A stretch of 64,000 bases of DNA from Oscheius dolichura (Eukaryota > Nematoda > Chromadorea > Rhabditida > Rhabditidae). Where the stretch lies: positions 5,442,001-5,506,000 of the forward strand of contig OW051494.1 in assembly GCA_932521035.1 (NCBI GenBank), in the 5' to 3' direction. The notes under the pieces were generated by a model, which saw only the letters and a program-made list of their open reading frames with translations, searched no databases and was not told the origin of the DNA. The first letter of the stretch is position 1, and each line of letters begins with the position of its first letter. Positions 20,707 to 33,900 of this stretch are shown piece by piece. The translations under genes and the position numbers were made by a program.

Positions 20707-23377
20707 CTACATACGAGACATTCGGGCGACGGCGGCACACAGGTCCTGCTGGGACATGTTGCACCAGCCACAGGAGGCCTGGCAGTTCTCGGACATCCAC
20801 TGCCGGCGGCGGGTACAGTAGTTCTGGGTGCGCCAGAAGGCACAGCTCACGTGTCGGTCGTGGCAACCTGAACCAGGGACTGGGGTCCCGGGGAGGGGGG
20901 CTAACCTCGCTGGCTGTCGGAGGAGTTGGTGCATAGGCGACAGCTTCTCCGGCAGTACCGGCTCATGTAGGCGGCATTCATCTGGCACTCGTTCTGACGG
21001 GCCCAGGCATCGCAGCACGGGTCGTCGTTGTAGCAGTTCTGGTTGGCCGCGACATTCGACGGCTGGGCCTGCTGTTGTTGTCGTCGTTGTTGTGGCTGAA
21101 TGGGGGCGGTTTAGAGAGGGAACGGGAGGCGGAGAAGAGCACACTCTGGCAACAGATGGAACAGAAAAACGGAAAAGAAAGAAAGAGCAGCGGGAGACAG
21201 AGCGGTGCGAAAGAAAGAAAGAAGCAGAAGCAAACCCGTCGTCGTCGAACCTGGCGCGTTGTGGGGGCGGGCGTGGCCTGTGGAGCCAGGGTCCGAGCCT
21301 GAGGGGCGACGGTCAGGGCTGTGGTCTGGGGACCCTAAAGGGGGTTTTAGATGGAAGAAGAGAAAGGGGATACCTGCTGGAACTGTCCGGGCCGACACCA
21401 TCCGGCTACGCAGGCGCCCTGCCAACAGACATCGAAGCCTTCAAAACCACGGCAAAGGCCGTTGGTCTTCACCTAAAGAAGGTTCTTCTGGGAGAAGCTG
21501 TCCTTACTTTGGCCACGCAGTGGGAGTTCCCCCGGGTGTCACAAAAGAGATACGGCGATCCGCAGTTGGGGTTCTGGATGGAGCAGGTGGGCCGAGGGGC
21601 GTAGTGGTAGAGGTTGTCGGTGTAGGCGTTGGACAATCCTGCAATCGTGGCATTTTCCGTCTTTATTATGGTCTATACCGTCCCGGTTGATCTTGTCCCA
21701 CGGCCGCATCTGGGCATAGCTGAAATGCTGGGAGTTGGCACAGGTGCCGATGTCGGGCGGGTAGGCCTGCTCCCGGACGAGTCTGTTCTGTCGAGCCTGT
21801 CTCCACATCTCCCAGATGAAATCGACGAAACAGTGGTGGAGGAAGAAGATAGGGTCGTTGGCCGAGGTACTGGGCGGCTTCATGTCGCCTCCGATCCATA
21901 GGTGGATGGACGAGTGCGTGTATTCGATGGCACCGAAGTTGGGGCGGAAGGGACAGCCCGTCTGGGGCGCAGTGTAGGCCAGCACATTCTGGATCTCCGT
22001 CTGCGAGAGGAGACTGTTGATGTTCGCCTCGGAAAACAGCTTCCCCTCGGTGGCCAGCCGTCTAAATTGGGGCAGTACTAACTAATAAGGGTAACTCCAA
22101 CCTGACGATGTTCGGATGCCCCTCGAGTGTCCTGAGACCCGCGAAGGGTCCCCTGACCACCTGTCCCGCCCCGTCCGTGTCCCCCATGAAGGAGTTCGAG
22201 AACATGATCGAGTCCCGGGGGTCGGGCAGGTAGCTGTCGAGGACACTGTCCCAGTAGGGCATGGCTATTCCGGGGTCGATCATCCTCAAGGCTATTTCGA
22301 ACCTGAAGATGCTATCTGTAATGGGTGTCGGCCGGCGTACCTCTTCATGTATTCCCTGTGCCAGGGCAGGAAGCCCGGCCCCGAGTGAGCTCCCGACGAC
22401 GAGCCGACCTGCAGTCCGAATGTTAAATTGCCCCCGGGGGATCCACCTGTCTGTGCATGACACTGAGTCTGTCGTACTCGCCACTCCTCTTCATCTGGAT
22501 GATGGCGTTGTGCCACCTGGTTCTCTCGTTGTCCGTCATTATCCGGTACTCCTTCCGGTAGGCCATCCGGTAGAGCATCCCGTTGGGCAGGACACAGCCG
22601 TTGGCAGTCATCTGACCCTGAAATCGACCAGCTCATTCGGCAGTAAACTGTGACGGGTGTGTTTATTTGTCGCAAAATCGAAGGCCTGACTGTTTTCTAA
22701 AACAATTCTCCGATTCTTGATCTATGATTGTTCTTGGAATCTTGGGAATTGTTGTGGATTGCGGGGGGACAGGCTCCGCACTGTTTCGTCCTCGCCTGCC
22801 CCTCCCTCCCTCCCGCCCTCTAAAATTTGAAATGTGAATTTAGGAGTGGGTCCGGTTGGGGCGGTGTCCCCCCGTAGGTCACCCGGGTTAGCTGACTTTT
22901 TCGCCGTTCGCCAAACACACTGTACACCACAGGCAGCTATGACGCGGGGGACAGAGCTGCGGCAGTTCAACACCAAATAAGGTCACCAATGATAGTAGCT
23001 AGTGGAAAACTCACGGCCATGTACGGGCAAATACACTGCAAATTCATGCAACTTTGAGCGGAGGGAGCGAATCGTTGAGGCACGGCCGGGCTGAAGCCGA
23101 GGCCTTCCACTCCGGGGGCACCTGGAAGAGGCATGTTCGTTGGGCGGGAGAGGGCGCCAAACCGATTTGACTCTCGAAGATCTGTCGCTTCTTGATGGCC
23201 TTCCGAGCTGTCCTGTCCCATTCCTGGATCATCATACAGGAATGTTGAAGGTCTGAAGGGGAGTAAAGGGGGTCAGTGCCCGGGAGTACCTCTGTCGGGG
23301 GCTATGCTGCAGTTGAAGTCGGCCAGGCTGAGCCCGGCCAGTCCTACCCAAATCACCAGCGGCAGGAGACTCCTCAT
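20707..23377 (-). CDS. tyrosinase with two ShKT domains (tyr-3 type)
   Basis: Type-3 copper phenol oxidase, secreted, in nematodes linked to cuticle or eggshell tanning. ATG 23375-23377 begins a signal peptide ([20 protein letters not shown]). A Cys-rich lead ([13 protein letters not shown]) joins [20 protein letters not shown] through an intron of about 390 nt. Cu[19 protein letters not shown]. Then [38 protein letters not shown]. Cu[17 protein letters not shown] and [20 protein letters not shown] Cys-rich stretch ([13 protein letters not shown]) and a Gln-rich linker lead to two ShKT modules, [11 protein letters not shown]...SCRLC and [11 protein letters not shown]...SCGWC. Stop 20707-20709. 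Six-Cys spacing of both ShKT modules is intact. Most internal introns are 35-42 nt; four are longer (about 88, 390 and 270 nt among them). GC-rich. Confidence 0.93.
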
Positions 23378-24724
23378 CTGAACGTCGGCCGGTAAGAGAA
23401 GCAGAAAAACAAAGGAAGCGGAGGAGTGCCGTGCCCAATTAGGTGAGCTTGAACTGTTACAAAACTGCGAGACGCGTACAAGACCAGTTGGAGGCCGCTG
23501 CCAAAAACGTCTACTCTGGTCAAATTAGAAAGAGACGGACGGACGGTAGGTGACCGCATCACACGGAATTCTCCGCCTCTTGTTGTCTTCCTGACGAAAA
23601 AAGACATTCAAAAAGGGGGGATGACCGAAGGAATTCGACGGCGAACCTGCTTGGCACTGTCAACTCGGCTACTTATCGGGAGGAGATACGATCTCGGGTG
23701 TCAGGGGGCAGGCTAGGAAGTAACAACAACAACAGGCAGTACAGAGCCGGGAGCGGAGACCTTGTGCCAGATAATCCGACGCAATCGCTCTGTTTCGCAG
23801 ACACAGCTTACATCGGGAATCGTTCCCGGCTGTTTTCCTCAGACGGCCTTGCCTGTCGATCTGTGGTCGGTCTCCAATGGGCATTCCTCTCCGAGGTACG
23901 TTATCGTGCCACATCAAAAATGTGCTGGGCAAAGCACTTGGACGAACACGTTTTGAAAGTATTTTGCCATAATGGCCGGTCGAGGGAGGTCACAAAAAAT
24001 AACAATAAATAGCTGAGGAATTAAGGAAGTTGGGGCGAGAGGCGGCAGGGGGCAGACGGCCCTCCTGAAGGAACCTTACTTGTAACTGGGGAACTCGTTG
24101 CGGGAGTGGACAACAACTAACTGATTGTTTTAACTGGGACAAGTTCTTAGCTATACAAGGCGGGCAATTCGAAAAATCAGGGTCTTATATGAGACGGGCA
24201 CTGTTATTGTTTGCAGCTACTCGTAAAAACCCGAGTTTCTGTTGTTCTGGCCGTCGCCGACACCGTACACTGACCTCTGACTTCTGGAGACGCTTCGGGG
24301 GACCGGGGACAGACGTCTTTTGATCTCTCAAGTGAAAGCAAATGGAGAGGGAAAAAGGGGCCAATGGAGCGCGGCAGGCGACAATGGCAGAATCGACTGT
24401 CCACGTCGAAAAGTTCGATTGAAGGACGGAAACTTTTGAGGTATCTGGCGAGGAGTGTAACAGGGGGACCAATTGTGGTCAGCCCAGACGGACAATGGCA
24501 CGGTTGTTGTAACCCGAAGGTCGCCAAGTCCCTTCCTTATTCCCACCGGGGGACAGTCCCCCACTCTCTCGTCTGGTCGATGGTTTCCACCTTCTCCTGC
24601 TAATTTTGATGATAATAAAGTACGTGACACGGCATGTTCGACTACCTGCTGACACAGTCACACAGCGCCGGTCAATTCAGGCAAACTCGTTCGCCCCGGG
24701 CGATACACCCCTCCGGCCACAACT
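23378..24724. other. intergenic region upstream of tyrosinase
   Basis: About 1.35 kb between the tyrosinase start and the stop of the upstream coiled-coil gene, both minus strand. Presumed to contain the tyrosinase promoter. Open frames here show no domain and no consistent splice joining, so I do not call a gene. Confidence 0.4.
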
Positions 24725-25721
24725 TTACTTCCTCATCGAATCTTTGATCTTCTCTTCGACGCTTCGGATGGCCCGCGAAGTCTTGTCTATCTCCTCCCGA
24801 AGGCGACTCACATCCGACAGGATCTCGGCCACCTGCAACCGATATCCTTTACCGTTGTCTCCCCCGGGAACAACTTGTAATTTCTCGGAAGACGGCCTCT
24901 GGAGCAGCTCTATCCTCTGTTCCACAGTCTCCACCTTCTTCTGGTTGTCCGCTGCCTGTTCCTCCTTCTGCTGACTGTGGGCCAAGAACAAAACTTTCTC
25001 CTAAAGACTCTCTTCCCCCGCCAATTTCCTTCTTACTTTTTCTACCTCGACTCGAATTTGTTCGATTTCTCTCGCCAGTTCCTCTTCTCTCGCCCTGTTC
25101 TTCTCTATTTCTTCTTCTATTTCTGCACACTCCGCCTATTCACCGATTAAACAAAAAAAGTCTTACCAATACCTCGAACATGGTCTCCACCCCGTCCTCC
25201 TTCCTCACATAGTCCTCAGGCAGTTCCGTCTTGAACTCGAACCCCGAGGAGAAGACCTCGTAGACCTGTAGACATTCTTGACGAATAGGACTACAACCTA
25301 CTTTTTGGAACTCCTGCTCGATCTCCCGGATGATGGACTCGATCGGCCGCTCCTCCGGCGGACTGTACTGTTTCAACACTTGGTCGTAATAGGACATCGT
25401 CTGGACAAATTGGAATAAATGGGACAGGGGGCACCTGGTCGAGGAAGTCGATGGTCTGTCTGATCTCCTCGTTGAGCTCTGTCTCCATGGCGGCCACCCG
25501 CGTCGTCTTCTCGTCCTCCTCGAACTTACACAGCTCCAACTGGTCGAGGCAGTGTTGTCTTCGAATATCTCTCGGGGAAATGGCCGACCGTACCTGATCT
25601 CGTGGATGCGCTGCTGTCTCAAGAGAGTCCTCCTCTCGGTCGTGTGTCGAATGTCGTTTGTCGTGAGCAGCGGGTCGTCGGCAGATGGTTCAACAGTTTT
25701 GTTTGCCTTTTTGGGAGCCAT
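24725..25721 (-). CDS. unrecognised coiled-coil protein
   Basis: ATG 25719-25721 (MAPKKANKTVEPSADDPLL), stop TAA 24725-24727. Small introns of about 31-42 nt join the exons in frame, giving roughly 260 residues. After a basic start come heptad-rich helices: TERRTLLRQQRIHEIRQQ, TTRVAAMETELNEEIRQTID, then a conserved-looking centre (MSYYDQVLKQYSPPEERPIE, SSGFEFKTELPEDYVRKED) and a long C-terminal coiled coil (EIEEEIEKNRAREEELAREI, DVSRLREEIDKTSRAIRSVE). It has the look of a structural or complex-forming protein, possibly cytoskeletal, but no family can be named. GC-rich; lies just downstream of the FERM gene on the same strand (stop of FERM 25982 to this ATG, 260 bp). Confidence 0.7.
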
Positions 25722-25981
25722 CGGCTGCGGGAGTTGTCCAACCAGCTAGAAGCAATAACCACCGGAAGGGGACTTTTCCTCGTCAATGAGCAGGCCGGCC
25801 ACTGGCCGAAAAACAGAAGAAGAGACGATGGCCAGGAGAGAAGAGATTACAAGGAATGAACGAAGAAACGGTTTATTGCCCACTGACTATATACACTGGT
25901 AGGAAAATGCGAGTTGGGGTAGATCAGGGAAAAGAGCTCTTTGTGGCCTTGGGGATAGATATCTGGAACCGAGATAGGGGA

Positions 25982-28583
25982 CTACAACTGGGTGATGACT
26001 CTGCTGGCCGGAGCGCCGGGCTTGACACTGATATAGGTCAGCCCGGAGCCGTTGCTGTAGCTGATGTTGTTGTTGTTGTTCGTCGAACCGTAGCGCAACC
26101 CTCCCCCGCTGGCCATTTTCGGTATTCTCGTTGGCCCGGCTTGCTAAAAATACAGTTGAGGGTTGGTGGAGGGGATGCCAGACTACCCACCTGTGCCGAG
26201 GATGTGGAGGATCTAGTGGGAGGTGCGGGAAGCTTGGATGGCTTGGGGAGGTTAGTCTGATTAGCGGAGAGGTTAGCGGCAGGCAGCGGGGAGACGTTCT
26301 CCTCGTCGGACTTCTCCTCCTTCAAGGGTGTCGACTCCTCCGAGGGCGGGGGCGTCAGCGGAGATTCCTAAGCAAAGCAAGCGGTTAGACGGGAGAGAGG
26401 AGGATGAAGGAAGCGGCCATTCGAACTGAACGGGGCTATACCTGCACGGGGGCGACGGCGTATTTGGGGATCTTCGAGGGGAGGCGAGACGGGGAAGTGA
26501 CGGGGGTCGTATCTGGTTGGACCACCTGAAGACGGGTTGGGGATGGAAGGAAAGGGAGCTCACTTTTCGGTCGATGGTGGCGCCCACGGGGATCCTCGTC
26601 ACATGGGCGGCAGCTGGTGGACTTCTGAAAAGTGAGATGAATCGGGAACTCGGCAACTCCCTACATTCTCTTTGTTGGTTCAGCGATGCCGGTCCGAGGA
26701 GGCAGCGTGGGGGGTTGGGTGAAGATAAGGGTGTCGAGCCGAGCCTCGGCCGCTGCAGCCTATTTCAACCGTATACTCTACAAAATAATAGTCTAACCTT
26801 GGGCGTAGGGGTGGGAATCTTTGATGTCGGGGGTGACATCGGGACAGCCCGAGGTGTTTCGGGGACGGCCATCTGGGACACGAGTTCCCCCGTGGGAGGG
26901 CTGTTGGCCGTCGCCAGAGTCTGGATGACCTGAAGGCAGTTGAGTCCACCTCCTCCCCATCGACTTACATGATCCTTGATCTGCTGTTCCCTCCTCTGTT
27001 GCCTGTTCATCAGATGGCTCTGTCTGGCCCCATACCGCTGGCTCGGCCTCCTCTCGAATGTCATCGACACCCTCCTCGACATCCGCGGAGCCTCTTTGTG
27101 GACTGTCTCATACTCTGTCCGCCCTCTGGAAACGGTGTCTAGAAAGGATAGGAGGAGGCGGATACCTGTACTTGAAGGTGCTGCCCAGTCGGAAGAGTTG
27201 AGTGGACTTCTTCTGGTGGCTGGGTCGGCTCTTCAGTCTGAAGAAGGTGTGATGCTCGATGGCACACTTCCACAGATGTTTACAGGCCTTGTGAGAGGAC
27301 AAGTTGAAGACGAACGTGTGCAGCTGGATCTGCCCGTTGGTCTGGAAGAATGCCGTCTATTCGAGAGACAGGAGAAAAGAACCGATTGGTCGGGGTCCTC
27401 CTCCACTACCAGGGTCAGTTTCTTGTTTTTAAAGTCCAGCTTCTGTATCTTCTCCCAGAAGAAGAGGCCGATCTTCTGGTTCCCATCGAAGACCAACATC
27501 CCCTGGGGGGTCAACCCCAGGGAGTAGACGTTGCCGTCCCGTCCCTCCACCATATGCATATCCACCCCGTACATTTCCAGTGTCTTCACCCTGTTCAGGT
27601 AGTTCAATTCGGCTTGAGCCGGTGACTGGCCCCTGTAATTTTAAAAGTCAAAGGCGTGATTTTTCCCAAACCTGCACTGCTTGAATTTTTCAAGGATGTC
27701 GATTTCCATGTCCTCGTCTTGTTCCGGGTGGAAACGGAACTCCGAGATGAGGAGGGCAGTGTGTTGGATGGGGTTGTAGTCACCCAATTCAGCTAAAACG
27801 AATCGCCTCAATGACAGTAAGAGGGTGGCTTACATTGGAGAGCAAAGGCAGCCAGGTCGACGGCGACATCCTTCGGGCAGGGTATCCGCCCCGCGAGGAT
27901 CTCCTGTTTCGTCTGCAGGAAGAACTGATACCTGGAAAAGAGACAAGTGACATATTCAAAGAGGCTGACCAACCTGGTGAGCTCCTCCCTCAGGTTGCAA
28001 GCCGGCTCGGCCGTGAAGAACTTGACCCGAAAGCGGAAGGTGTAGGGAGGCCCGATGGGCACCTGCTTGACGATCTTCTTGGCGGGGTCGAGCCAGTGCT
28101 GGACATTGTAGTGGTCGGTGAAGTGCAGTCCGAAGTAGTCCCTCTCCTCGAGGTCCAGCGAGTAGAACACCTGGTCGTAGACCTCCTCGCCCAGGGCGTT
28201 TTTCTGCAATTGCAAAAATAGCTGTTATTCTCCGGCTGATAAGAGGGAAAGTGCTCGAATCGAAGACAGCTAGTCATCCTCCTCCCTCCTCCAGCCCGCT
28301 GTCCCCTCGTTCGAGGGCTGCTTGACCTCCCCTCCGAACACACAGTAATTACGGCCTGCCGCATACGGAAATGGGCAGTGCACCGTGGCGAATGACACTA
28401 ATTGACAGCCCCACCGGGAGGATAACTAACCGAGACGAGCACGTTGAGGTCGGAGCCGTCTAGGAGGAGAACCTTGCAGCAGACCTGCTTCTTGGGGTCG
28501 AAACGCGGCTGTTGGGGAGGCATCCTCGCAGCCGGGACCGGCCGTCGGAACCTCGCCGACAGGGAGCGAAACAGTGACGGCAT
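25982..28583 (-). CDS. FERM protein of the EPB41L5/Yurt family
   Basis: Membrane-cytoskeleton adaptor; Yurt/EPB41L5 proteins limit apical membrane and work at epithelial junctions. ATG 28581-28583 ([20 protein letters not shown]). FERM lobes follow: [142 protein letters not shown]. The FERM-adjacent segment has [15 protein letters not shown], close to vertebrate EPB41L5. The tail is Ser/Pro- and Asn-rich, ends VITQL, a possible class I PDZ ligand, and stops at 25982-25984. The first intron (about 28206-28433) is about 230 nt, unusually long here. GC-rich. Confidence 0.93.
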
Positions 28584-30927
28584 GCTACAAGAGGGAGATA
28601 AGATAAGCAGAGGTGAGGTTGTTGACAGTCGGCCGGGAGCCCGACTCACTTGTTTCTGGGTGGCGAGGGTCACCTCATCCGGGCAGCTGAAACAGTTCTG
28701 ATGAAAAAGGAAGACGGAGGAAGGAGGAGGGGGACTGGGAGACAGTTGGCCTTGGTTCCAACTCATTGGGCGCGAACAAAGAGGAATAACAAGGGTGGAT
28801 GATAGAGGGAGTGGTACGACGAGCAAACAGAGGGATTCCCTTCGGCTTAGAGCAAAAAAAGGGGGGAGATAGGGCGAGGGGGGACAGTCACTGCCGTCGG
28901 CCGTACGCGCCAGCTGCGTTGCCCATATGTGTCCAGTTTTTGCCATTTGGCGCCATGCTAATTGGTTTGAACCATCGCATAAAACCATATTAAGCGGCAG
29001 ACAAAAAGAGAAATCCTCTCTCTCGAAATTTGGGTCATTGCCAGGTGCCCCCTCTAAGCGGGGCTAATACTGCTGTAATCGGGGAGGAAGTTCAGGAGAG
29101 ACGACCTTGGAGGGGTGGGAGTGCCCCCCAGGCTCATCAATCACCCCTCCCGCCTACAGTCCGTCTCCCGCTCGCTGATTATGAATGGGAAACTGTTCCT
29201 CGGCTGTCAATAGGTAAGTAAGGTCACGCCCGGACAACACGCCCCCCACGACCACCTGGCTGACTCAATTGGAACAACAACAATTAGAGCAAGTTGGGCA
29301 GGGAGGACTGGGGCAGGCACTGTTTGCACTGGATTTTATATGGAGCGAGACAATGGGCCGACCATATTGAGCCGGCTGTTTGAGCAGGCGCAAAGAAGTT
29401 TCGTAACATGTGTGTCAAAAGAGCCGGGAGGGGGCAGAGGCCAGATGTGGCAGGTGGGGCAGGTGTCACTACAGAACCCGCCAATTTGGGCAGGGAAGGT
29501 CGGCTAGCCTCGGTGCCTCACCGGATTGATTAGATAAGCTGGTCGGAGGTGATGAAGAGGCCCCTCTCGGCCCCCTGAAATCCGATCTGTTCACACTTGA
29601 GCACCGGCCGGCAAATAGTTTCCAGGTCAGTGGGAGTGATCCCCCAAAGTGTAGGGGAAAGGGAGGGGGACGGCCGAGCCGGACAGTCTGACTCACCCCG
29701 GCGCAGTCAAAGCGACCGAGGAACGGAGCTTTTTGTAAAAGGAGCGGCTATAGAAGAGAAGATGCGCCCCTGTTGGGCGACTGTTGCTCCGATGTTCGTA
29801 AATAAATATTTGTCGTATTGGCCACGGACTCAAAAAGAGCCACAGTGGCCGACGAGGAACCACCGCACAATGCGCATTATGGCGAGCAGGCTCTCAGGAA
29901 GTAGCACCTCTCGACTGGCTGCCGACAGCCGGCATGGATCTGTGAAATGGACGACGAGGAGTAGTCCGGGAGGTGGGCACACCTGTATTGTGAGGCAAAT
30001 AAGGGGATACAGCCATCTGGCAGCCGGGGCCGGCCTTTATCAGCCGAAGGCCATCTCGGGCATATTCCGGGGGTCCTCCCTGGGAAATTGGGAAAGGAAT
30101 GCTGGCGGGATGGCTATTGGAGGAGCGGAATGATGAGCGGGTTGATCGGGGGGAAGAAGCCAGTTCACGGGTTGGATATGGATAGCCGTATGGCATCGGG
30201 CAATTAATGGCCGACCAAGAACAGCTGGGCCACCATAATATTTGCTCGAACTATTCCGGGGACCGGCCGAAGTCTGGATAGGTGTCAGCCAGGAAAAAAA
30301 GCAGGGTGTGAGCGGATATCATGAGGTGTGAAGGAGAGCAGGGGAGCGCGAGGTCAGGCAACTGGCAAACACTGGGGGTGAGGTAACCAGCAGCGCAACA
30401 GACGATGACCAGCTGTAAAGCACAGTCCGACAGACCGCCGCCGGAACCTTTTAGCTGCGCAGAAAACAACTTCGCCTTCAAAAATACAATGGGGAAAGGG
30501 GAGTGAAAGGAAGCTTTTGGAGCGACCTTGTCGTGTCGCCTGTTATCTCAAAACGAATCAACTACGAAAACAAAGTAGATGAAGAGTGTCGAGGTAAATA
30601 ATCTACTGCTCGCAGAGGTCATGGATCCTATTGTCTGGGTAGGTGTTTAGCCGAAGATGAAGATGCATCCATATAATAGAATATTTATTAATAAAACGTC
30701 TGTGGCACTCCTATAGATAAAGATGGTAAAATTAAAGGTGTTCAAAAACGAACATACTTCAGGTGAGTAGAAAAAAAATGAGCAAGTTATTTCACCGGCA
30801 ATTATTACAAGTAAGGCAGGCCAGAGATCTATAAACTACAAATTATGGCGAGATAAGATTGAAAGGATAACAAGTGAAGAAACTGGTGGAATGAAACCTG
30901 TAAATGCTATGCGAATTATGTTAAAGA
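28584..30927. other. intergenic region
   Basis: About 2.3 kb between the FERM gene start and the NTE gene stop, both minus strand. The left 1.9 kb is GC-rich and probably holds the FERM promoter and 5' UTR; the last few hundred bases are AT-rich. The longer open frames here (for example near 29597-30133, +) have no domain and look like GC-rich chance frames. Confidence 0.45.
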
Positions 30928-33900
30928 TTATTTTGGCGGCTGAGGAGTATCTATCCGGTTCGAAGGATGCCGCTCGTCATCTTCGGTTTCAGAGGGTTCA
31001 TCAGGGAAGTCAGATTGCGAAGAAAGATCGCTTTCTGCGTCGCTATCTGAAAAAAATAGAAAAGCTTGTTTATGAAGGCGTATCACTTACTCTCTAAGAA
31101 AGCGAGATCGTCCAAAAAGTCATCTATTTGTCCCGACTCGATAGCCGAGAATGAATGCCGGAGAATAGGTCTTACTACAGGAACTTTAGACATGGCGGCA
31201 GCAAGATCTGTGAAAGATGATGTCCTTTCTAAGTCAGCCGGCTTTTCTCTTCTGCTCATTTGTCTCTTCAGCATTTTTCCACTGAGCGTATCACCAAATA
31301 AGGTTTGTCGTAGAACATTGGACTTGGCCAATTCATCTATCTTCTTTTTACCATATTCATAGCCTACTTCCTACAAGCCTCAAAAATATTTTTTTAAATG
31401 TTTAAAACGCACGTTTATTATGTTAAAATGATGAAAATCCAGAGTTTTGTAGGGGTCAATGGCAGGACGTAGATATTGACAATAAGGAGCCTTTTTGACG
31501 ATTTCAAGTTGACGGACGCAAGATACATATGCTAGACGGCTCTCAAAAGACGAGATAAAATGTAGTTTTTTTAAATTACAAACCTGAATTTCCTCCATAT
31601 TCAATACTCGCACCGGCAAAGCCCAAGGATTCCATTTGTTCCAAAGAACCCAAAAACCGTTCAACGAGTCTCCATAATTGTAAAGATTGGATTCTTCGAC
31701 CGATCCAACGTCAACAGCAATTACGGTTTTAGCGCCCATAGATCTGATAGTGTTTTTTTTTTAAAAATAGCGTGAAAACCAACTTCATCACATCTGCAGG
31801 TAAATTGTTAACGTAGCCACCATCGAGAAGCAAGTGACCATCTTGTGGATCACAAAGTGGGGGAAGATATCCAGCCAAAGACATTGAAGCACGCACATAT
31901 GCCCATAATGGACCAGAACGGTGAACTCGCATATCAGAGGTGCTTAAAAACAGTATAAAAAATAAACAGCGACTAACGATATATCAGTCGAGATGCAAAA
32001 GTAAGGTATCCAAAGGTCTTCTATCTCCTGCTCTCCGAAAACATCCTGGATGGATGAATTAAAACCAGCACCGCGAAACATTGCCGAATGAGCCCAAGTA
32101 AGGTCGAGAATTTTCCTCCATAGAGATGTCATATATTCGAACCATGCTTTAGCTCTTTCCTCTACCCGCTCGTCGGGTGTATCGGCGTAAATGCCACCGA
32201 TAAGGGATCCAATTGATGTTCCTCCAACTATGTCGATTGGAATTCCTTGTTCACGTATGGCTCGTATTACTCCGACATGAGCGGCTCCTCTGGCGCCTCC
32301 CCCACCCAAAACAAGTCCAATAGCATTACCAGTGAGGATCCTGGCCAATCTCGCAAAGCCTGAGTAGTGGTCTCTTGTCCAGAAAACATTTTTTTCGTAA
32401 AATTCAATAATTTCGGTTTCAGGAATCTAAAACTTTTATATCTGCGCTGTAAAAAAGAAATACTTGTAAAGGTGAGTCTCTTGATGATTTTCGGCTTTTC
32501 CTCATCCACTGGAACATTCTCTTAGGTGCCTTAACATGATGATGTCCAGAAAAGTAACTATTTTTGAGCCATTCATAAGTACCACGGGGGCTGTGAGTAC
32601 TCTCTGGCCATAGTAAAATAAGTTCTTTGTTGGTACGAACTCCGTCTTGGTTCACGCTTAATAACTCCCGCAGCTAAAAAGATTTTTGAACAAAAAATGT
32701 GGATTACCAATGAGTGTTTTTGAGGTTTGGATCCTCCGTTAGCTATCACAAGAATGGCGTCGGCTTGCCGTAGACATCTTCTAGTCCAATTTGTGGTGGC
32801 ATAGTCACACTCATAAATAACCAAAGGATATGTGTCTTCTTGTACATTCAGCCAATGCATTAATCGGAAGTCAGCACTTCTAAATATACCTTTAGAAGTA
32901 TTTTTTTTTTGAATTTCGAAGGGGAGTGGGGTACAACAATACAACATTAAAAATACACATACTACTTACAGTGAAAGATCTTCGCTAGCTAGAAACCTGA
33001 ACAGGACAGTGTGAAGACAGAGAACATGTGAAAAGGGGGAGAAAAATAAAGACGGAAACTTACTTTTCTAATACAGAACTATCTAGAGAAACCGCTACTT
33101 TTTGACTGCTTAGACGAAGAACACGAAGATTGGCAGAAAGAGCATGGTAAAGCTCGCAAGTAAAAGGAACAAGTGGCACATCAGGAGAAGCCGGAACAAC
33201 AGCTATAGTATGTAAATTCTGTAACAATATCATACAAAGGAAAAAAGAGGGAGCCAAGTCTGTTGATAAACTTACTTTTATGTGGCTCATAGGGTCACCA
33301 GAATTCATTTCAAATGATCGAATATTAGCGGGAGCAGCCAATTTATTTTTATTGCTGTAGTATTGGCCTAGCAACTGCACTAGACGGAAGCCAACCTTAA
33401 ACAAAAAATTGTTTTAATATTTGCCGTATATCTCACCTGTGGATATTGGAGTTTGATAAAATTAAGAAGCCCTTCAGGAACTCTCGCAAGTTGGGAATAC
33501 CGAACAGCCATTACGGTAGTAGCGCGAGGCTTTCTTTGAAGAACTTCCATCATTCCAAGAACATCACCACGCCCAAATTCTTCCACTACCGTCTTCTTTT
33601 CAACAGAACGAAGACGACCGCTGAGAACAACAAACATAGAATCGGCAACGTCGCCAGCTCTAAATATATATATGTATCTATCTAATGGAAACATTTAAAA
33701 ATACCTATAAACAGCCTGTCCCGAGTCTAGCAGGATCCAGTCGAGAGCATAATCAACACCTCGAAGAAATGGCGACAGACGTCTAAGCACAGAGTGCGCG
33801 ATGGGGAGATAAATTAAAGGTTTAGCAGCAAGAACCCTGAATAAAGTTATATACGCTCAGTATAATCAGACTTATAAAAGTCTTGTTTCTGAACTACAGC

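Noticed and set aside
20707-21144. ShKT modules as separate venom-like peptides
   Set aside because: They are in frame with and joined to the tyrosinase through a Gln-rich linker, the usual layout in nematode tyrosinases.
29597-30133. 178-residue plus-strand open frame in the GC-rich gap
   Set aside because: No domain, no acceptor near its start, composition like the surrounding non-coding GC-rich DNA.
30891-31097. Plus-strand open frame
   Set aside because: Antisense to the last exons of the NTE-type gene, whose acidic tail explains the basic-looking reverse frame.
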